Assembly (NCBI RefSeq): GCF_002075795.1
Contig: NZ_CP020472.1
Location: forward strand, 4,086,501 to 4,150,500
Direction: 5' to 3'
DNA length: 64,000 nt
DNA from: Shewanella japonica
GTDB taxonomy: Bacteria; Pseudomonadota; Gammaproteobacteria; Enterobacterales; Shewanellaceae
Shown: positions 19,105 through 29,090 of the stretch, one piece after another
How the letters are laid out: the number at the start of each line of letters is the position of its first letter
Numbering within the stretch: position 1 is the stretch's first letter
Translations under genes and position numbers: made by a program
Notes under the pieces: model-generated
What the model was told of the DNA's origin: nothing
Database searches by the model: none
Seen by the model: only the letters and a program-made list of their open reading frames with translations

Positions 19105-20505
19105 TTAAGCTAAAGCGCTAATTAATTTCTGATGAATACCATTAAAGCCGCCATTACTCATAATAACAATGGTGTCACCCGATTGAGCCAGTGACGAGAC
19201 TGCGTTAATAATATCTGTAATCTCAGTCATCACAGTGACAGGAATACTGGCATGATTCATATTGGCACTCATGTCCCAACCAATATTGTGAGCTTGGTAC
19301 AAAAACGCACAATCTGCCAGTGCCATTGAAGCGGCTAAGGTGTCTTTATGTACCCCGCTTTTCATGGTATTTGAGCGAGGTTCTAAAACCACAATCAATT
19401 TACCACTGGCGTTATCCGCTTCACCCACTTTAGCTCGCAACCCTTGCAACGTGGTAGCAATGGCTGTGGGATGATGAGCAAAGTCATCATAAACAGCAAT
19501 ACCACTCACCGTATCCAGTAGCTCCAGACGGCGTTTAGGCGGCGCAAATTGAGCTAACGCTTCAATAGCTTGTGCTGGTAACACACCAACATGACGCGCT
19601 GCAGCAATTGCCATCACGGCATTTTCAATATTATGCTGTCCCAGTAAGTCCCAATTCAAAATACCTTGAGATTCACCATCAAACATCACTTCAAACTCGT
19701 GACCATCTGCTGCAATGGTATTTGCATACCAACCTTTACCTGCTTGTTTACCCGTTGTACTAGTCACATAAAATAGCTCTTGCTCACTCCAGCAGCCTAA
19801 CTCAATGACGTCTTTTACAGCCTCAACTTCAGCTGGCCAAATGACTTTGCCTTCACCAGGTACTGTGCGAATAACGTGATTAAACTGGCGCTGAATCGCC
19901 CCTAAGTCGGCAAAAATATCTGCATGGTCAAATTCAAGGTTATTAATCACCAATGTGCGAGGTCGGTAGTGGACAAACTTAGAGCGTTTATCAAAAAAAG
20001 CACTGTCATATTCATCTGCTTCAACCACGAAAAAAGGGGAATGACCTAGCCTTGCTGACACACCAAAGTTTTGCGGTACGCCACCAATTAAAAAGCCCGG
20101 TTCGTAACCACAATATTCAAGCACCCATGCAAGCATACTTGAGGTTGATGTTTTACCGTGCGTGCCAGATACCGCCAGCACCCAGCGGTCAGGTAAAATA
20201 TATTCAGATAAGAATTGCGGCCCAGAAGTATAGTTAATACCTCGATTCAATACCGCTTCGACACACGGGTTACCGCGGCTCATAGCATTACCAATCACAA
20301 CAACATCGGGCTGGTTTTCACCCTCTTTGCCCAATTGCACTGGATCAAAACCTTGGATAAGTTCAATTCCTTGCTCTTCAAGTTGGGTACTCATTGGCGG
20401 ATAAACATTGGCATCACTGCCTGTCACTTTGTGCCCCATAGCACGGGCTAATAACGCAAGGCCGCCCATAAAAGTGCCACAGATCCCAAGAATATGTACG
20501 TGCAT
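19105..20505 (-). CDS. mpl: UDP-N-acetylmuramate:L-Ala-gamma-D-Glu-meso-DAP ligase Mpl
   Basis: A 466-residue Mur-ligase-type enzyme that recycles murein tripeptide onto UDP-MurNAc. The N-terminus MHVHILGICGTFMGGLALLA is characteristic of Mpl (MurC-like). The ATP loop is GTHGKTST (114-121), the metal-binding block is VVEADEYDSAFFDKRSKF, and the DDFAHHPTAI motif of Mur ligases is present. It is complete and first in the mpl-ubiX-hpt strand-cluster. AAGAGC lies upstream of the ATG. Confidence 0.95.
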   Translation of the reverse strand: MHVHILGICGTFMGGLALLARAMGHKVTGSDANVYPPMSTQLEEQGIELIQGFDPVQLGKEGENQPDVVVIGNAMSRGNPCVEAVLNRGINYTSGPQFLSEYILPDRWVLAVSGTHGKTSTSSMLAWVLEYCGYEPGFLIGGVPQNFGVSARLGHSPFFVVEADEYDSAFFDKRSKFVHYRPRTLVINNLEFDHADIFADLGAIQRQFNHVIRTVPGEGKVIWPAEVEAVKDVIELGCWSEQELFYVTSTTGKQAGKGWYANTIAADGHEFEVMFDGESQGILNWDLLGQHNIENAVMAIAAARHVGVLPAQAIEALAQFAPPKRRLELLDTVSGIAVYDDFAHHPTAIATTLQGLRAKVGEADNASGKLIVVLEPRSNTMKSGVHKDTLAASMALADCAFLYQAHNIGWDMSANMNHASIPVTVMTEITDIINAVSSLAQSGDTIVIMSNGGFNGIHQKLISALA

Positions 20506-20721
20506 GTTGTTGCTCTTGTGAAAAAATTAATGGCTTATTCTAAAGCATTGTGACTGTAATTGTCAGGTGACAATAACAAGCTTTAATCTTGCATCCCATT
20601 CAACTGGGCAGAACGGTCCATTGTTGATATTTTTGCATAGTCATTTCGACTCATTCGGGTTTCTTTCTTGCTAAAAAAGCCGTAATAATGAACAGGCTAA
20701 TTACGTTAACAAGGATTGATA

Positions 20722-22500
20722 ATGATTAAGCTTGTCGCCCAAATATGCCCCCTGATTGTTACTGCTATATTACTCAACATTAGCATTAGCCATGCAGCCC
20801 CCAATAAAAATTACGCCATTCAGTTTAATCAATTAGGTTTTGGCGTTAATGGTACAAAAACAGCTGTGGTACCAGAAACTGATGCGGATAATTTTAGCGT
20901 GATTGAGCGGCAAACTGGTAAAACGGTTTTTCAAGGAAAGTTATCTGAAGCCAAAACATGGGAAGCATCTGGTGACAAGGTAATGCTTGCGCATTTTGAC
21001 GAAGTGACTCAACAAGGTGAATACTTCATAAAAGTTGACTCAATACCGCAATCACTGCCATTTACTATTTCAGATGAGCGTTATAACAAACCATTAGCTT
21101 CGGCCATTAAAGCCTATTTTTATAATCGCAGCGGCGCTGTGATTCAAAAAGAATTTGCAGGCCAATATGCGAGACCTGCTGCTCATCCAGACACTATTGT
21201 ATATGTGCACGAATCAGCGGCATCTAAAGCGCGCCCTGTTGGCACCGTCATTTCATCTCCTAAAGGTTGGTACGATGCTGGCGATTACAATAAGTACATA
21301 GTGAACTCAAATATCACAGTGTATACCTTACTTGCAGTGGTATCAGAACAGTCCAATGCCATCATTAACCTTAACTTGAATATTCCTGAATCAGGTAATG
21401 CATTACCAGACATCATTGACGAAGTAATGTGGAATATTGACTGGATGCTGACCATGCAAGATCCCAATGATGGTGGCTTGTACCATAAGCTCACGACTAA
21501 GCGGTTTACTGGCGACACAGAAATGCCCCATAAGATGGACCAACCTCGTTACCTTGTTGCCAAATCCACAGCAGCCAGCTTAGGGTTCGCTGCAACAATG
21601 GCAAAAGCCAGCCAGATCCTTGCCCTGTATGATCAACACTTATCAATTAACCCTGCAAATGGTCATAGCTATAGCCAGCAACTATTAATGGCAGCAAAGC
21701 AAGCATGGCAATGGTCATTGAAAAATCCAGCCATCCATTATCAACAGCCGAGTGATATCCACACTGGGACATATGCCACAGCTGGGGATGACTTAAAAGA
21801 TGAGTGGTTATGGGCAGCTGCCGAGCTTTTTGCTGCAACAGGCGATAGTGAATACCTCAGTAAAGTTGAAATACCGAAAAAGCCGCGTAACCCTGAGTGG
21901 GATAAAGTCGAAACGTTAGCCTTAATCACACTAGCATCACACTCTGATACGCCTAACACCATCGCAAAAGAAGCTAAAAAGCAACTCACGGCATTAACAG
22001 AGCGTTGGATTGAAGTGGGGCAAAATTCAGCTTACGGCCTTGCGATTAGTCCAAATGATTTTGTATGGGGCAGTAACTCAAACATGCTCAATAAAGCGGT
22101 GACGTTATTGCGTGTAAACCAAATCATAAACAATAAAGATAAGCCGAACAGTTTGTATGAGGAGCACGCTATAGCTATCGTCGATTACATTTTTGGTCGT
22201 AATCCAATGGGTATCTCTTATGTCACAGGGATCGGCCAACAGACTCCGATGCATATTCACCACCGTGCTTCTATGGCTGATGGTATTAAAGCGCCTATTC
22301 CTGGTTTTTTAGCTGGCGGGCCACAACCAGGGCAACAGGACGCCAAAGATTGTAAAAAACAAGGCGGCATTTACCCATCAAAACAAGCTGCAAAGTCTTA
22401 CCTCGATCATGATTGCAGTTATGCCAGCAACGAAATCGCCATTAACTGGAATGCCCCTTTGGTGTATATGTTAGCGGCGCTGGTTAATCAGGAAAATTAA
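20722..22500 (+). CDS. Secreted glycoside hydrolase family 9 (endoglucanase-like)
   Basis: A 592-residue exported glycosidase. A signal peptide ends near SHA-AP (residue 25 or so). An N-terminal Ig-like CelD_N domain (about 30-115; NQLGFGVNGTKTAVV) precedes the GH9 catalytic domain. The catalytic base region DAGDYNKY is at about 185-192, and the acid Glu lies in the C-terminal YASNEIAINWNAPLVYML. The GRNPMGISYVTG and MHIHHR substrate-cleft motifs are intact. GH9 enzymes cleave beta-1,4-glucans, some acting on exo-ends or chitosan-like substrates. I use the ATG at 20722 behind AAGGA rather than a TTG two codons earlier. No other polysaccharide genes are adjacent. Confidence 0.9.
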   Translation: MIKLVAQICPLIVTAILLNISISHAAPNKNYAIQFNQLGFGVNGTKTAVVPETDADNFSVIERQTGKTVFQGKLSEAKTWEASGDKVMLAHFDEVTQQGEYFIKVDSIPQSLPFTISDERYNKPLASAIKAYFYNRSGAVIQKEFAGQYARPAAHPDTIVYVHESAASKARPVGTVISSPKGWYDAGDYNKYIVNSNITVYTLLAVVSEQSNAIINLNLNIPESGNALPDIIDEVMWNIDWMLTMQDPNDGGLYHKLTTKRFTGDTEMPHKMDQPRYLVAKSTAASLGFAATMAKASQILALYDQHLSINPANGHSYSQQLLMAAKQAWQWSLKNPAIHYQQPSDIHTGTYATAGDDLKDEWLWAAAELFAATGDSEYLSKVEIPKKPRNPEWDKVETLALITLASHSDTPNTIAKEAKKQLTALTERWIEVGQNSAYGLAISPNDFVWGSNSNMLNKAVTLLRVNQIINNKDKPNSLYEEHAIAIVDYIFGRNPMGISYVTGIGQQTPMHIHHRASMADGIKAPIPGFLAGGPQPGQQDAKDCKKQGGIYPSKQAAKSYLDHDCSYASNEIAINWNAPLVYMLAALVNQEN

Positions 22501-22584
22501 CCCAAACATATTTATTTAGAAATACCAGCCGCTTTCATTTTCTCACCATTGAGTTATTAAGCTGAATGACGATCAATTATCCGG

Positions 22585-23043
22585 TTACACATCCAGTAAC
22601 GTCAAAATCGTTTTACCGAGTAAACCTTCAACCACTTCCCTACCTTCGCCAGGAAAATGCCCATCAACCATTTTGATCAGGTTAGACATACCATTAACGG
22701 TCATGTCAGAGGGCTCAGGTAAAGTTGAATTAGCAATAAGCATATTCAAAATATAACGGAAGCGCTTAACCGATAGCGCTTTATGCCAGCTCTCAGTTAA
22801 TGCCTCTTTCGAACTAAAATCTAATTGCTCAGCAAAAATCGGAAATACTTTGCCTCTTAATGCATGAGCAAACTCTTTATTCGATTCGTAATAGCCTTGT
22901 AAGGTACTCTTTCGCACCCCAGCAACTTTGGCAATGTTGTCATAAGTCACACAATGCCAGCCGCTTTCAAAAAAGATATCCAAAATAATTTGGTTATACT
23001 TCTGAAAGTTAGCTTCTTTCTCTTCTTTAGAAATCTTCGCCAT
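22585..23043 (-). CDS. TetR/AcrR-type transcriptional regulator
   Basis: A 152-residue small DNA-binding protein. The N-terminal helix-turn-helix (about residues 15-60) reads VTYDNIAKVAGVRKSTLQGYY, the TetR pattern with a serine-threonine recognition helix. The C-terminal ligand domain is short. I start at the ATG at 23043 (MAKISKEEKE); an upstream ATG would add 20 residues that do not look like TetR. It is divergent from the lipoprotein gene at 23193, with about 150 bases between them, so it may control that gene; this is inference from position only. Confidence 0.85.
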   Translation of the reverse strand: MAKISKEEKEANFQKYNQIILDIFFESGWHCVTYDNIAKVAGVRKSTLQGYYESNKEFAHALRGKVFPIFAEQLDFSSKEALTESWHKALSVKRFRYILNMLIANSTLPEPSDMTVNGMSNLIKMVDGHFPGEGREVVEGLLGKTILTLLDV

Positions 23044-23192
23044 TACTTTTAACTCTTTAATTAAGTGCCCTTTCAACTGCTGATCATTGTGCACGAATCT
23101 CACATAAAATCAATATTAGGTATTAAATACGAATAACCTACAACCAATTCGTACCAAGTACCGTTATAGTTTTGTCATTGAGAGAGAGAAAC

Positions 23193-24494
23193 ATGAAAAA
23201 ATCAGTATTAGCATTATCAGTCATTTCTGCATTATTTCTTGCAGGTTGTAGTTCAGATGATGATAGTAGTTCGCCAGAGCCTGTTGAGTCAGCTCGTAAT
23301 GTAACCGTAGATGTTAGGTCAATCTACGGCGAGCTAAGCACTACGCCAATGAGCATAAACTCTGAAGAAGATATTGGCCCAATTGCAGCTTGTAACCTAG
23401 CTATTTCAAAAACAAGCCCTTCAGACGAAAGTGGCGCAGTTCCATTCGACTTACAGTACTGTAATGATGGCTATACTTTAACTATCGTGCATGAAGGCGG
23501 AACCATAATAAAAGAGGACGTAACTCTGGACCAAACCCATGTTGTTGGTAACGTTACTGGAGAGGTGACATTTACTGTAACTCACCCGGAACTGGATGGA
23601 GTAACAGATGCTCATTATTACACTCTATCGGGTACGGCAACGATTGATGCCTCTGAAATTAAGGTTGATTTAATTACGAAAAACGAAGATTGGTCTTTAG
23701 TAACAGTCTCTGATAACTCAGATATTTCAGCTACTCGACTGAATAATTTAAATATGATTTCACACGACTCTATTCTAATCAACAAAGTTACTCGCAGTGA
23801 CTACGTTATGTACACTAAAGAATTAGAATCATTTCTAGAAGTTGAATCAAACAAACACTCGAATTTTGGTTCAACTTATATAGAAACCTTAACTGATACA
23901 CATTCCCATCTTACTCTAACCATCAACGAGGAAGGATCTGTTATAGTAGATCCTGGATTTGAAGCAGATCCAATCAATGTTATCCCTTCTGAACCAGTTA
24001 TAAACCTCGATAGAGTACACAAAGCCGAAGTAAAACAAGTTGACATGATCAGTGGTGCTGTAACTTTAAAGCCTATGGATTCTGAAGGTAATAAAAACAA
24101 CGAAGCCAAAGTTAACAATGGCGGACACAATGGTGTAGCTTTAGAGAATATGAATATGGAATTTTCATGGTCTGCTGAAATCGAAGATGCATATCATAAT
24201 CCTTATGTATCTGTATATGTGTCAGGAAAATACCCTGATAATGATGAAGGTAAAGCAGTCAAAAACATCAGTATTTACGGCAATAATAAAGAAACTGTAA
24301 CCATCCACTTCGAGGATGAGACGCAACTTTCTAATGTAAACATTTCAGAATTAGGTCACTTAGTTACATCAACTTTTGCTGACTGGGCTCATATAGGTAA
24401 CTACTACATCAGACTTAACGATGATAACTATAATAATGGAGTAGCGATTACTGTCACTGAGTACAACTTTTCAGAAATCGTTCCTGCTTTATAA
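23193..24494 (+). CDS. Hypothetical lipoprotein
   Basis: A 433-residue exported protein with a lipoprotein signal: MKKSVLALSVISALFLAGC, the lipobox being LAGC, followed by an acidic Ser/Asp linker. The mature region is acidic and beta-rich with no family I recognise. The start at 23193 is behind GAGAGAGAA; the frame begins 7 codons earlier without a signal peptide start. The Asp at the fourth position after the lipidated Cys (CSSDD) does not match the usual +2 inner-membrane retention signal, so an outer membrane site is plausible. A terminator follows. Confidence 0.75.
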   Translation: MKKSVLALSVISALFLAGCSSDDDSSSPEPVESARNVTVDVRSIYGELSTTPMSINSEEDIGPIAACNLAISKTSPSDESGAVPFDLQYCNDGYTLTIVHEGGTIIKEDVTLDQTHVVGNVTGEVTFTVTHPELDGVTDAHYYTLSGTATIDASEIKVDLITKNEDWSLVTVSDNSDISATRLNNLNMISHDSILINKVTRSDYVMYTKELESFLEVESNKHSNFGSTYIETLTDTHSHLTLTINEEGSVIVDPGFEADPINVIPSEPVINLDRVHKAEVKQVDMISGAVTLKPMDSEGNKNNEAKVNNGGHNGVALENMNMEFSWSAEIEDAYHNPYVSVYVSGKYPDNDEGKAVKNISIYGNNKETVTIHFEDETQLSNVNISELGHLVTSTFADWAHIGNYYIRLNDDNYNNGVAITVTEYNFSEIVPAL

Positions 24495-24519
24495 CGTTTA
24501 ATGATAGATTGAACTATAT

Positions 24520-24551
24520 GAACAAAGGATTCCATCAGGAAGCCTTTGTTC
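24520..24551 (+). terminator. Terminator after the lipoprotein gene
   Basis: GAACAAAGG pairs with CCTTTGTTC and an inner TTCC/GGAA extends the stem across a four-base loop. A weak T-rich stretch follows at 24563-24569. It lies 25 bases after the stop. Confidence 0.75.
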
Positions 24552-24566
24552 ATTTGTAATTTTTTA

Positions 24567-25421
24567 TTAACTCTTTCTCGCCAACAACTCTGTCAGTCGA
24601 TCAACTTTAGCATTAAGGGCTTTAATATCCTCTGCGGTTGCAACCTGACTATGCGCAATTTCATGTTGCTCCTCGTTAACATCCGCTTTATGTTCACTAC
24701 CTTCCCCCTGCTCTTCTCGCATGATTTTAGTTTCTTCACCCATGACATCAAGCACGGCGCCTACCATCATATTGAGGAAAACAAAGGTGGTTAAGAAGAT
24801 AAAGCTTAAATAATACAGCCAGCTTAATGGGTATACTTCCATGGTTTCATACATGATCGATGTCCATGATTCGAACGTCGAAATTCGGAACAAGGTCAGC
24901 ATCGCAATCGATACATCGCCCCATAAAAAGTCATTCACATTGGCAAAAAACATGCTGCCAATAGCGCCATAGATATAGAAAATCACGAACATTAGCAGTG
25001 CGATATAACCCATTCTTGGGATCGCTTTTAATAGTGCATTAATCAGCATTCTTAACTCTGGCACCATAGATACTAATCTCAGTACCCTAAATATGCGTAG
25101 CAATCTTGCCAATAAAATAGTCGAGCCACCGAGTGGTACTAAGCTGCCAATAACGATAATGGTATCGAAAATATTCCAGCCTTTGGAAAAGAAAGACTTA
25201 ATACCATCACTCGCCATAAATCGGATGATCAACTCAAATAAGAAAAAGCCAGTGATCGCAATATCCAATACCCATAAGCTTTGCTCAAGCCAAGGCGGTA
25301 AATGGTAAGTGTGGGCACCAATAGATAATGCAGAAACAATAATCACAAAGATAACAAAACCTTGGAAGGTTTTACTTTGATCAACTTTTTTAAGGGTATT
25401 AAGGATACCAGTAGCTTGCAT
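24567..25421 (-). CDS. NaChBac-type voltage-gated sodium channel
   Basis: A 284-residue single-domain six-helix ion channel. Segment S4 has Arg at 106, 109, 112 and 115 (LLARLLRIFRVLRL), the voltage-sensor spacing. The pore loop carries TFESWTS at 182-188, matching the LESWxS sodium filter of bacterial NaV channels. The C-terminus (about 262-284) is a short coiled coil (IKALNAKVDRLTELL) that would tetramerise the channel. An acidic Glu-rich linker (about 228-258) precedes it. Probable role: Na+ entry linked to motility or pH homeostasis, as known for the family. It is monocistronic. Confidence 0.92.
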   Translation of the reverse strand: MQATGILNTLKKVDQSKTFQGFVIFVIIVSALSIGAHTYHLPPWLEQSLWVLDIAITGFFLFELIIRFMASDGIKSFFSKGWNIFDTIIVIGSLVPLGGSTILLARLLRIFRVLRLVSMVPELRMLINALLKAIPRMGYIALLMFVIFYIYGAIGSMFFANVNDFLWGDVSIAMLTLFRISTFESWTSIMYETMEVYPLSWLYYLSFIFLTTFVFLNMMVGAVLDVMGEETKIMREEQGEGSEHKADVNEEQHEIAHSQVATAEDIKALNAKVDRLTELLARKS

Positions 25422-25605
25422 GGTGGGTTGTTCTCTCCAAAAATAAACCCCTCGGTTTTGAGGACACGAGAGCCTACTTAACCAAGATTAAAATAGAATT
25501 AAATGCAACGATCAACACAGTAAAGTGCATATCGCTATCCGTTAAAGGCCGCTAATATACAAGCTGATGGTTTCTTTCACTAATTAACTTATGTTAAAAA
25601 ACAAA

Positions 25606-25637
25606 AAACCTAAGAAAACGTTCGCTTTCTTAGGTTT
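25606..25637 (-). terminator. Terminator after the PiuC-like gene
   Basis: AAACCTAAGAAA pairs perfectly with TTTCTTAGGTTT over an eight-base loop. On the minus strand it is followed by a T-rich run. It lies downstream of the oxygenase gene at 25705. Confidence 0.88.
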
Positions 25638-25704
25638 GTTTATTGCTCAGATTTGTCAGTATTAACTGCTCATACTGAGCATCGTTAACTGTGATTCATG
25701 CTAA

Positions 25705-26385
25705 TTATAAATGAGCAAATTGGCGTATCAAATTGTGGTAAACATTATGCAGTCTATCCAATTCTGCTCGCGGCGTATTGCCCGCTGCAATAAGCGATTG
25801 AATTGACTGATCAAGTTGATATAAATTTTCTCTTAAAACCGATTCTGACACCATACTTTGCATCCAAGTGATTGCTGCAACTCGCTCACCACGTGTCACC
25901 GCTGTCACTTTATGCAAACTACTGGACGGGTAAACAACCGCATAACCCGCAGGCAGTTTAATGGATTGCTCGCCAAATTCAGTGGCGATAATCAACTCAC
26001 CGCCATCATACTCATCGGGTTCAGAGAGAAATACTGTCATCGATACATCACTACGCAGCACAACCTGAGTATTGGGTACCCGCATCACTGCTGCATCAAC
26101 ATGAAAGCCATATTCTTCAGACTCTGCATAACGGTTAAAACACGGCGGAAATATCTGATGCGGTAATGCAGCAGAAACCACTTTGGGTGTTTCACCAATT
26201 TTATTCAACAACTGGTTTGCCAACTTTTGAACCTTGGCGTCACTGGCTAGTGCTTGGCTGTTTTGCTTGACTGCCGCAGCCATTCCCATTGCCGTATTTT
26301 TACCGTCATCCCAAGGGACTGACTGCAAAGTTTGTCGATATGCTTTTACGTCTTCTTTAGACAGTATTTGCTCAATTACAATCAT
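25705..26385 (-). CDS. piuC: PKHD-type Fe(II)/2-oxoglutarate hydroxylase (PiuC/YbiX)
   Basis: A 226-residue oxygenase of the PiuC/YbiX family. The iron triad is H95 and D97 (GFHVDAAV) with H158 (SSLHKVT), and R168 (RGERVAA) should bind 2-oxoglutarate. Members are linked with siderophore receptors and thought to act on siderophore or iron metabolism. It follows the TonB receptor gene by 20 bases on the same strand, so the pair is probably an operon, as in fiu-ybiX of E. coli. It is complete and ends before a strong terminator. Confidence 0.93.
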   Translation of the reverse strand: MIVIEQILSKEDVKAYRQTLQSVPWDDGKNTAMGMAAAVKQNSQALASDAKVQKLANQLLNKIGETPKVVSAALPHQIFPPCFNRYAESEEYGFHVDAAVMRVPNTQVVLRSDVSMTVFLSEPDEYDGGELIIATEFGEQSIKLPAGYAVVYPSSSLHKVTAVTRGERVAAITWMQSMVSESVLRENLYQLDQSIQSLIAAGNTPRAELDRLHNVYHNLIRQFAHL

Positions 26386-26405
26386 TAGTTAACTCAACTC
26401 AATCC

Positions 26406-28733
26406 TTAGAATTCATAGGTCGCTGACAATTTAGCATTTCTAGCATCGCCAAGGTACATAAATGCGCCCGAGCGATAAGCGGCTGTAAAATACTCTTCAT
26501 CTAACACGTTACCCACATTCAAGCGGAAAGTTAATGACTCAGTAGCGTTGTAGTTAGCAAATAAATCAACCACTTGATAGTCTGGAACCACAATGCTGTA
26601 TCGGCCGTTTTCATCATCATAGCCCGCAGCAGTATCAGGTTGCCCGCCGTACATTTCGCTTTGATAGGTATAACCTGCGCCAACTACAAACGCTTCATTA
26701 ATTTGATAACGTAATTGTAGATATGCACTTTCATCAGCAAAGTTACTCAACGCAAGGCCTACGCTTTCTTCATTGAATGATTCAAGCACCTCTGAATCCA
26801 TAATCGCTGCTGAAAATTGCACGCTTAATGCTTCAGTGATATTACCCACCATACCAAACTCGACACCTTGGACTCGGTTTTTACCTGTATTTAATGTGCC
26901 AAGTGTTGAGTAGCTGTCGCCCACACTTTCCATTACGTCACTCTTGGTGATTTGGAAAACTGACGCCGAAAACATCACACTGTCATCAAATAGCATCCAT
27001 TTAGTACCAAGTTCAATGTTTTCAACTAATTCAGGATCGGCTGCACGCGCTTGTTCAGCAGTACCACATACCCCACCATAACCACAGCTTGCGCCTAAGT
27101 CTGACTCACCACCATTGATATTGGTTGCAGTACTGTAATTAGCATATATATTCCCTTCATCAGTGATGCTATACACTAACCCAAGGTGTCCGTTAAACAT
27201 GCTGTCATCATATTCGTACAACACATCTCCATTTCGACTGCTCGATGTATCATTCTGATAATCAAAGCTATCTTGTCTAACACCAAAGAACAGCTCTAGA
27301 TCGTCTGTAAGCGCTACCGTATCCATAAAGTAAGCTGAAATGGTCTCTATTTGATACTCAGCATCATTGATGCCTTTAGTGTAAGTTCGGCCCATAAGTT
27401 TATCGATATTGTCGACAGGGTTACCGTCACCATCTAACATACAGTAAGCACCAGAGTCACCACGTCTCCCTGCTGTTATACAGTTAGTTTCGTTGGCAAA
27501 TTCAATATCATAAACACCGTTATCAACTTGCTGATCGGTATACTCTAGGCCAAAAACAAACTTGTTCTCCATGCCTAAAATTTGTGTATTCCAAAACAAA
27601 TTAAATTGGGTGCTGATGTAATCAACTTCTTGGTTACCTTGATGAGTACTTAAAGTCAGAGTATCAACACCTGGTGCGACAGGATCTGATTCGCTGCGTG
27701 TCGTTCCACGAGCACCTGTGGTGATATAACCGTTTTCGGTTTTACCAATACGAGTCGCATTATAAAAGGTCAGATTATCGTTAATGTCATATTGAGTGCG
27801 CAGGGTAAAAGTCAGCACTTCTGAATTTAGAAAATCTGATTCTTGTGCATATACAGGGATATCAGAAATGGGCTCACGGGTAGATTGATCAAAGTAGCTA
27901 CCTAAATCAGCCACATCTTTTGCATCTAAATAATACCCATCAGCAATGAAAGACAAATCGTTTGTTGGCTCAAATACTGCTGAAAGTTGCACACCATTGC
28001 GCTCACGGCTAATGCCTTCCCTGCCAGGCTTATCTTCATCAGCAAGTAAACCATTGACACGTAAACCGACAGTATCTGACACGGCATAGTTATAATCTAA
28101 AGTTAAGCGGCGATGATCGTCAGTACCTAATGCCAAATCAACACGGCCCAAGTTGTACGATGTTGACGCTTTTTTAGTCACACTGTTAATCGCACCACCT
28201 GAAGAGCCACGACCTGCAAATGTCGAACTCGGACCTTTAGTGATTTCAACAACTTCTGTGGCAAAACTTTCACGGGTTGTCATACCTGGATCGCGCAGAC
28301 CATCAACAAAAACATCACTACGCGCTTCATGACCACGAATAATGTAGCGATCGCCAAAGGCGTTACCGTTTTCACCAGTACCTAAAGTAATACCTGCTTG
28401 TGCTGACAAGATATCCTTTAAATCTGTTTTACCTGATTCTTGTATTTGATCTTGGGTTAATACAGTGATGACTTGTGGTGTATCAACAAGATCTGCAACA
28501 CGGCGCAAATCGCCAGAGGCTTCAGATAAGTAAACGGCGTTCTTTACACCGTGAACTTTAATACGCTCAATGGCTTCAGCAGTTTGGTTTTTATCGCACT
28601 CAATTCCGCTAACTTCCGGGTTACAGGTCTCTTTAACTTCTTGATCTGCAGAGACTATAGGAGAAGAGAAAACGAGAGCGGCTGCTACGGCTTGTGCGCC
28701 TAGTGATAAATGTTTTTGGTTAGCTTGTTTCAT
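26406..28733 (-). CDS. TonB-dependent siderophore receptor
   Basis: A 775-residue outer membrane receptor. The signal peptide (MKQANQKHLSLGAQAV, to about residue 30) is followed by a plug domain (about 70-180; PQVITVLTQDQIQESGKTDL and IRGHEARSDVFVDGLRD) and a 22-strand barrel ending in the expected aromatic terminus (SATYEF). The closest type is Fiu/CirA-like catecholate receptors. An upstream palindrome (28801-28829) resembles a Fur site, and the downstream gene is piuC. I start at the ATG at 28733; a GTG three codons earlier sits directly on the ribosome site AAAGGACA. Ligand identity is inferred. Confidence 0.93.
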   Translation of the reverse strand: MKQANQKHLSLGAQAVAAALVFSSPIVSADQEVKETCNPEVSGIECDKNQTAEAIERIKVHGVKNAVYLSEASGDLRRVADLVDTPQVITVLTQDQIQESGKTDLKDILSAQAGITLGTGENGNAFGDRYIIRGHEARSDVFVDGLRDPGMTTRESFATEVVEITKGPSSTFAGRGSSGGAINSVTKKASTSYNLGRVDLALGTDDHRRLTLDYNYAVSDTVGLRVNGLLADEDKPGREGISRERNGVQLSAVFEPTNDLSFIADGYYLDAKDVADLGSYFDQSTREPISDIPVYAQESDFLNSEVLTFTLRTQYDINDNLTFYNATRIGKTENGYITTGARGTTRSESDPVAPGVDTLTLSTHQGNQEVDYISTQFNLFWNTQILGMENKFVFGLEYTDQQVDNGVYDIEFANETNCITAGRRGDSGAYCMLDGDGNPVDNIDKLMGRTYTKGINDAEYQIETISAYFMDTVALTDDLELFFGVRQDSFDYQNDTSSSRNGDVLYEYDDSMFNGHLGLVYSITDEGNIYANYSTATNINGGESDLGASCGYGGVCGTAEQARAADPELVENIELGTKWMLFDDSVMFSASVFQITKSDVMESVGDSYSTLGTLNTGKNRVQGVEFGMVGNITEALSVQFSAAIMDSEVLESFNEESVGLALSNFADESAYLQLRYQINEAFVVGAGYTYQSEMYGGQPDTAAGYDDENGRYSIVVPDYQVVDLFANYNATESLTFRLNVGNVLDEEYFTAAYRSGAFMYLGDARNAKLSATYEF

Positions 28734-28800
28734 GTTACACACTGTCCTTTGTTAATAGATTCCTAATATTCGCGCGGATGGTAACAAATCAACAACAGCA

Positions 28801-28829
28801 ATGTAAATCGTTATCATTTAGATTTACAT
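28801..28829 (-). promoter_or_regulatory. Fur-like operator palindrome upstream of the TonB receptor
   Basis: ATGTAAATC (28801-28809) and GATTTACAT (28821-28829) are exact inverted repeats. Between and across them the minus strand reads AAATGATAACGATT, which resembles the GATAAT-type hexamers of Fur boxes. It lies 68 bases upstream of the receptor ATG. The surrounding ~350 bases hold no gene. Iron control is inferred from this match and from the genes it precedes. Confidence 0.65.
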
Positions 28830-29090
28830 TAAAATAATTCAGTATAGAAAACGAATAAAAAACGTCCTGCAATCGCTAAAGGTATTTAAAGAGGAATAGA
28901 ATAAACGAGAAAAGTGTTTATAAACCTAGCTTGAAGCTTGTAGTGAGTAGGGAATCGCGAGTAGTCACATAAGACCTACATGCTGCATCTGAGCCAATGA
29001 ACTCAATCAAAACAGGATTTATCTAGCCATTAAATCAAAGAATGAATTGTTTACATACAGCAGTCAAAAGGCCCATCTACTAAAAATTGA

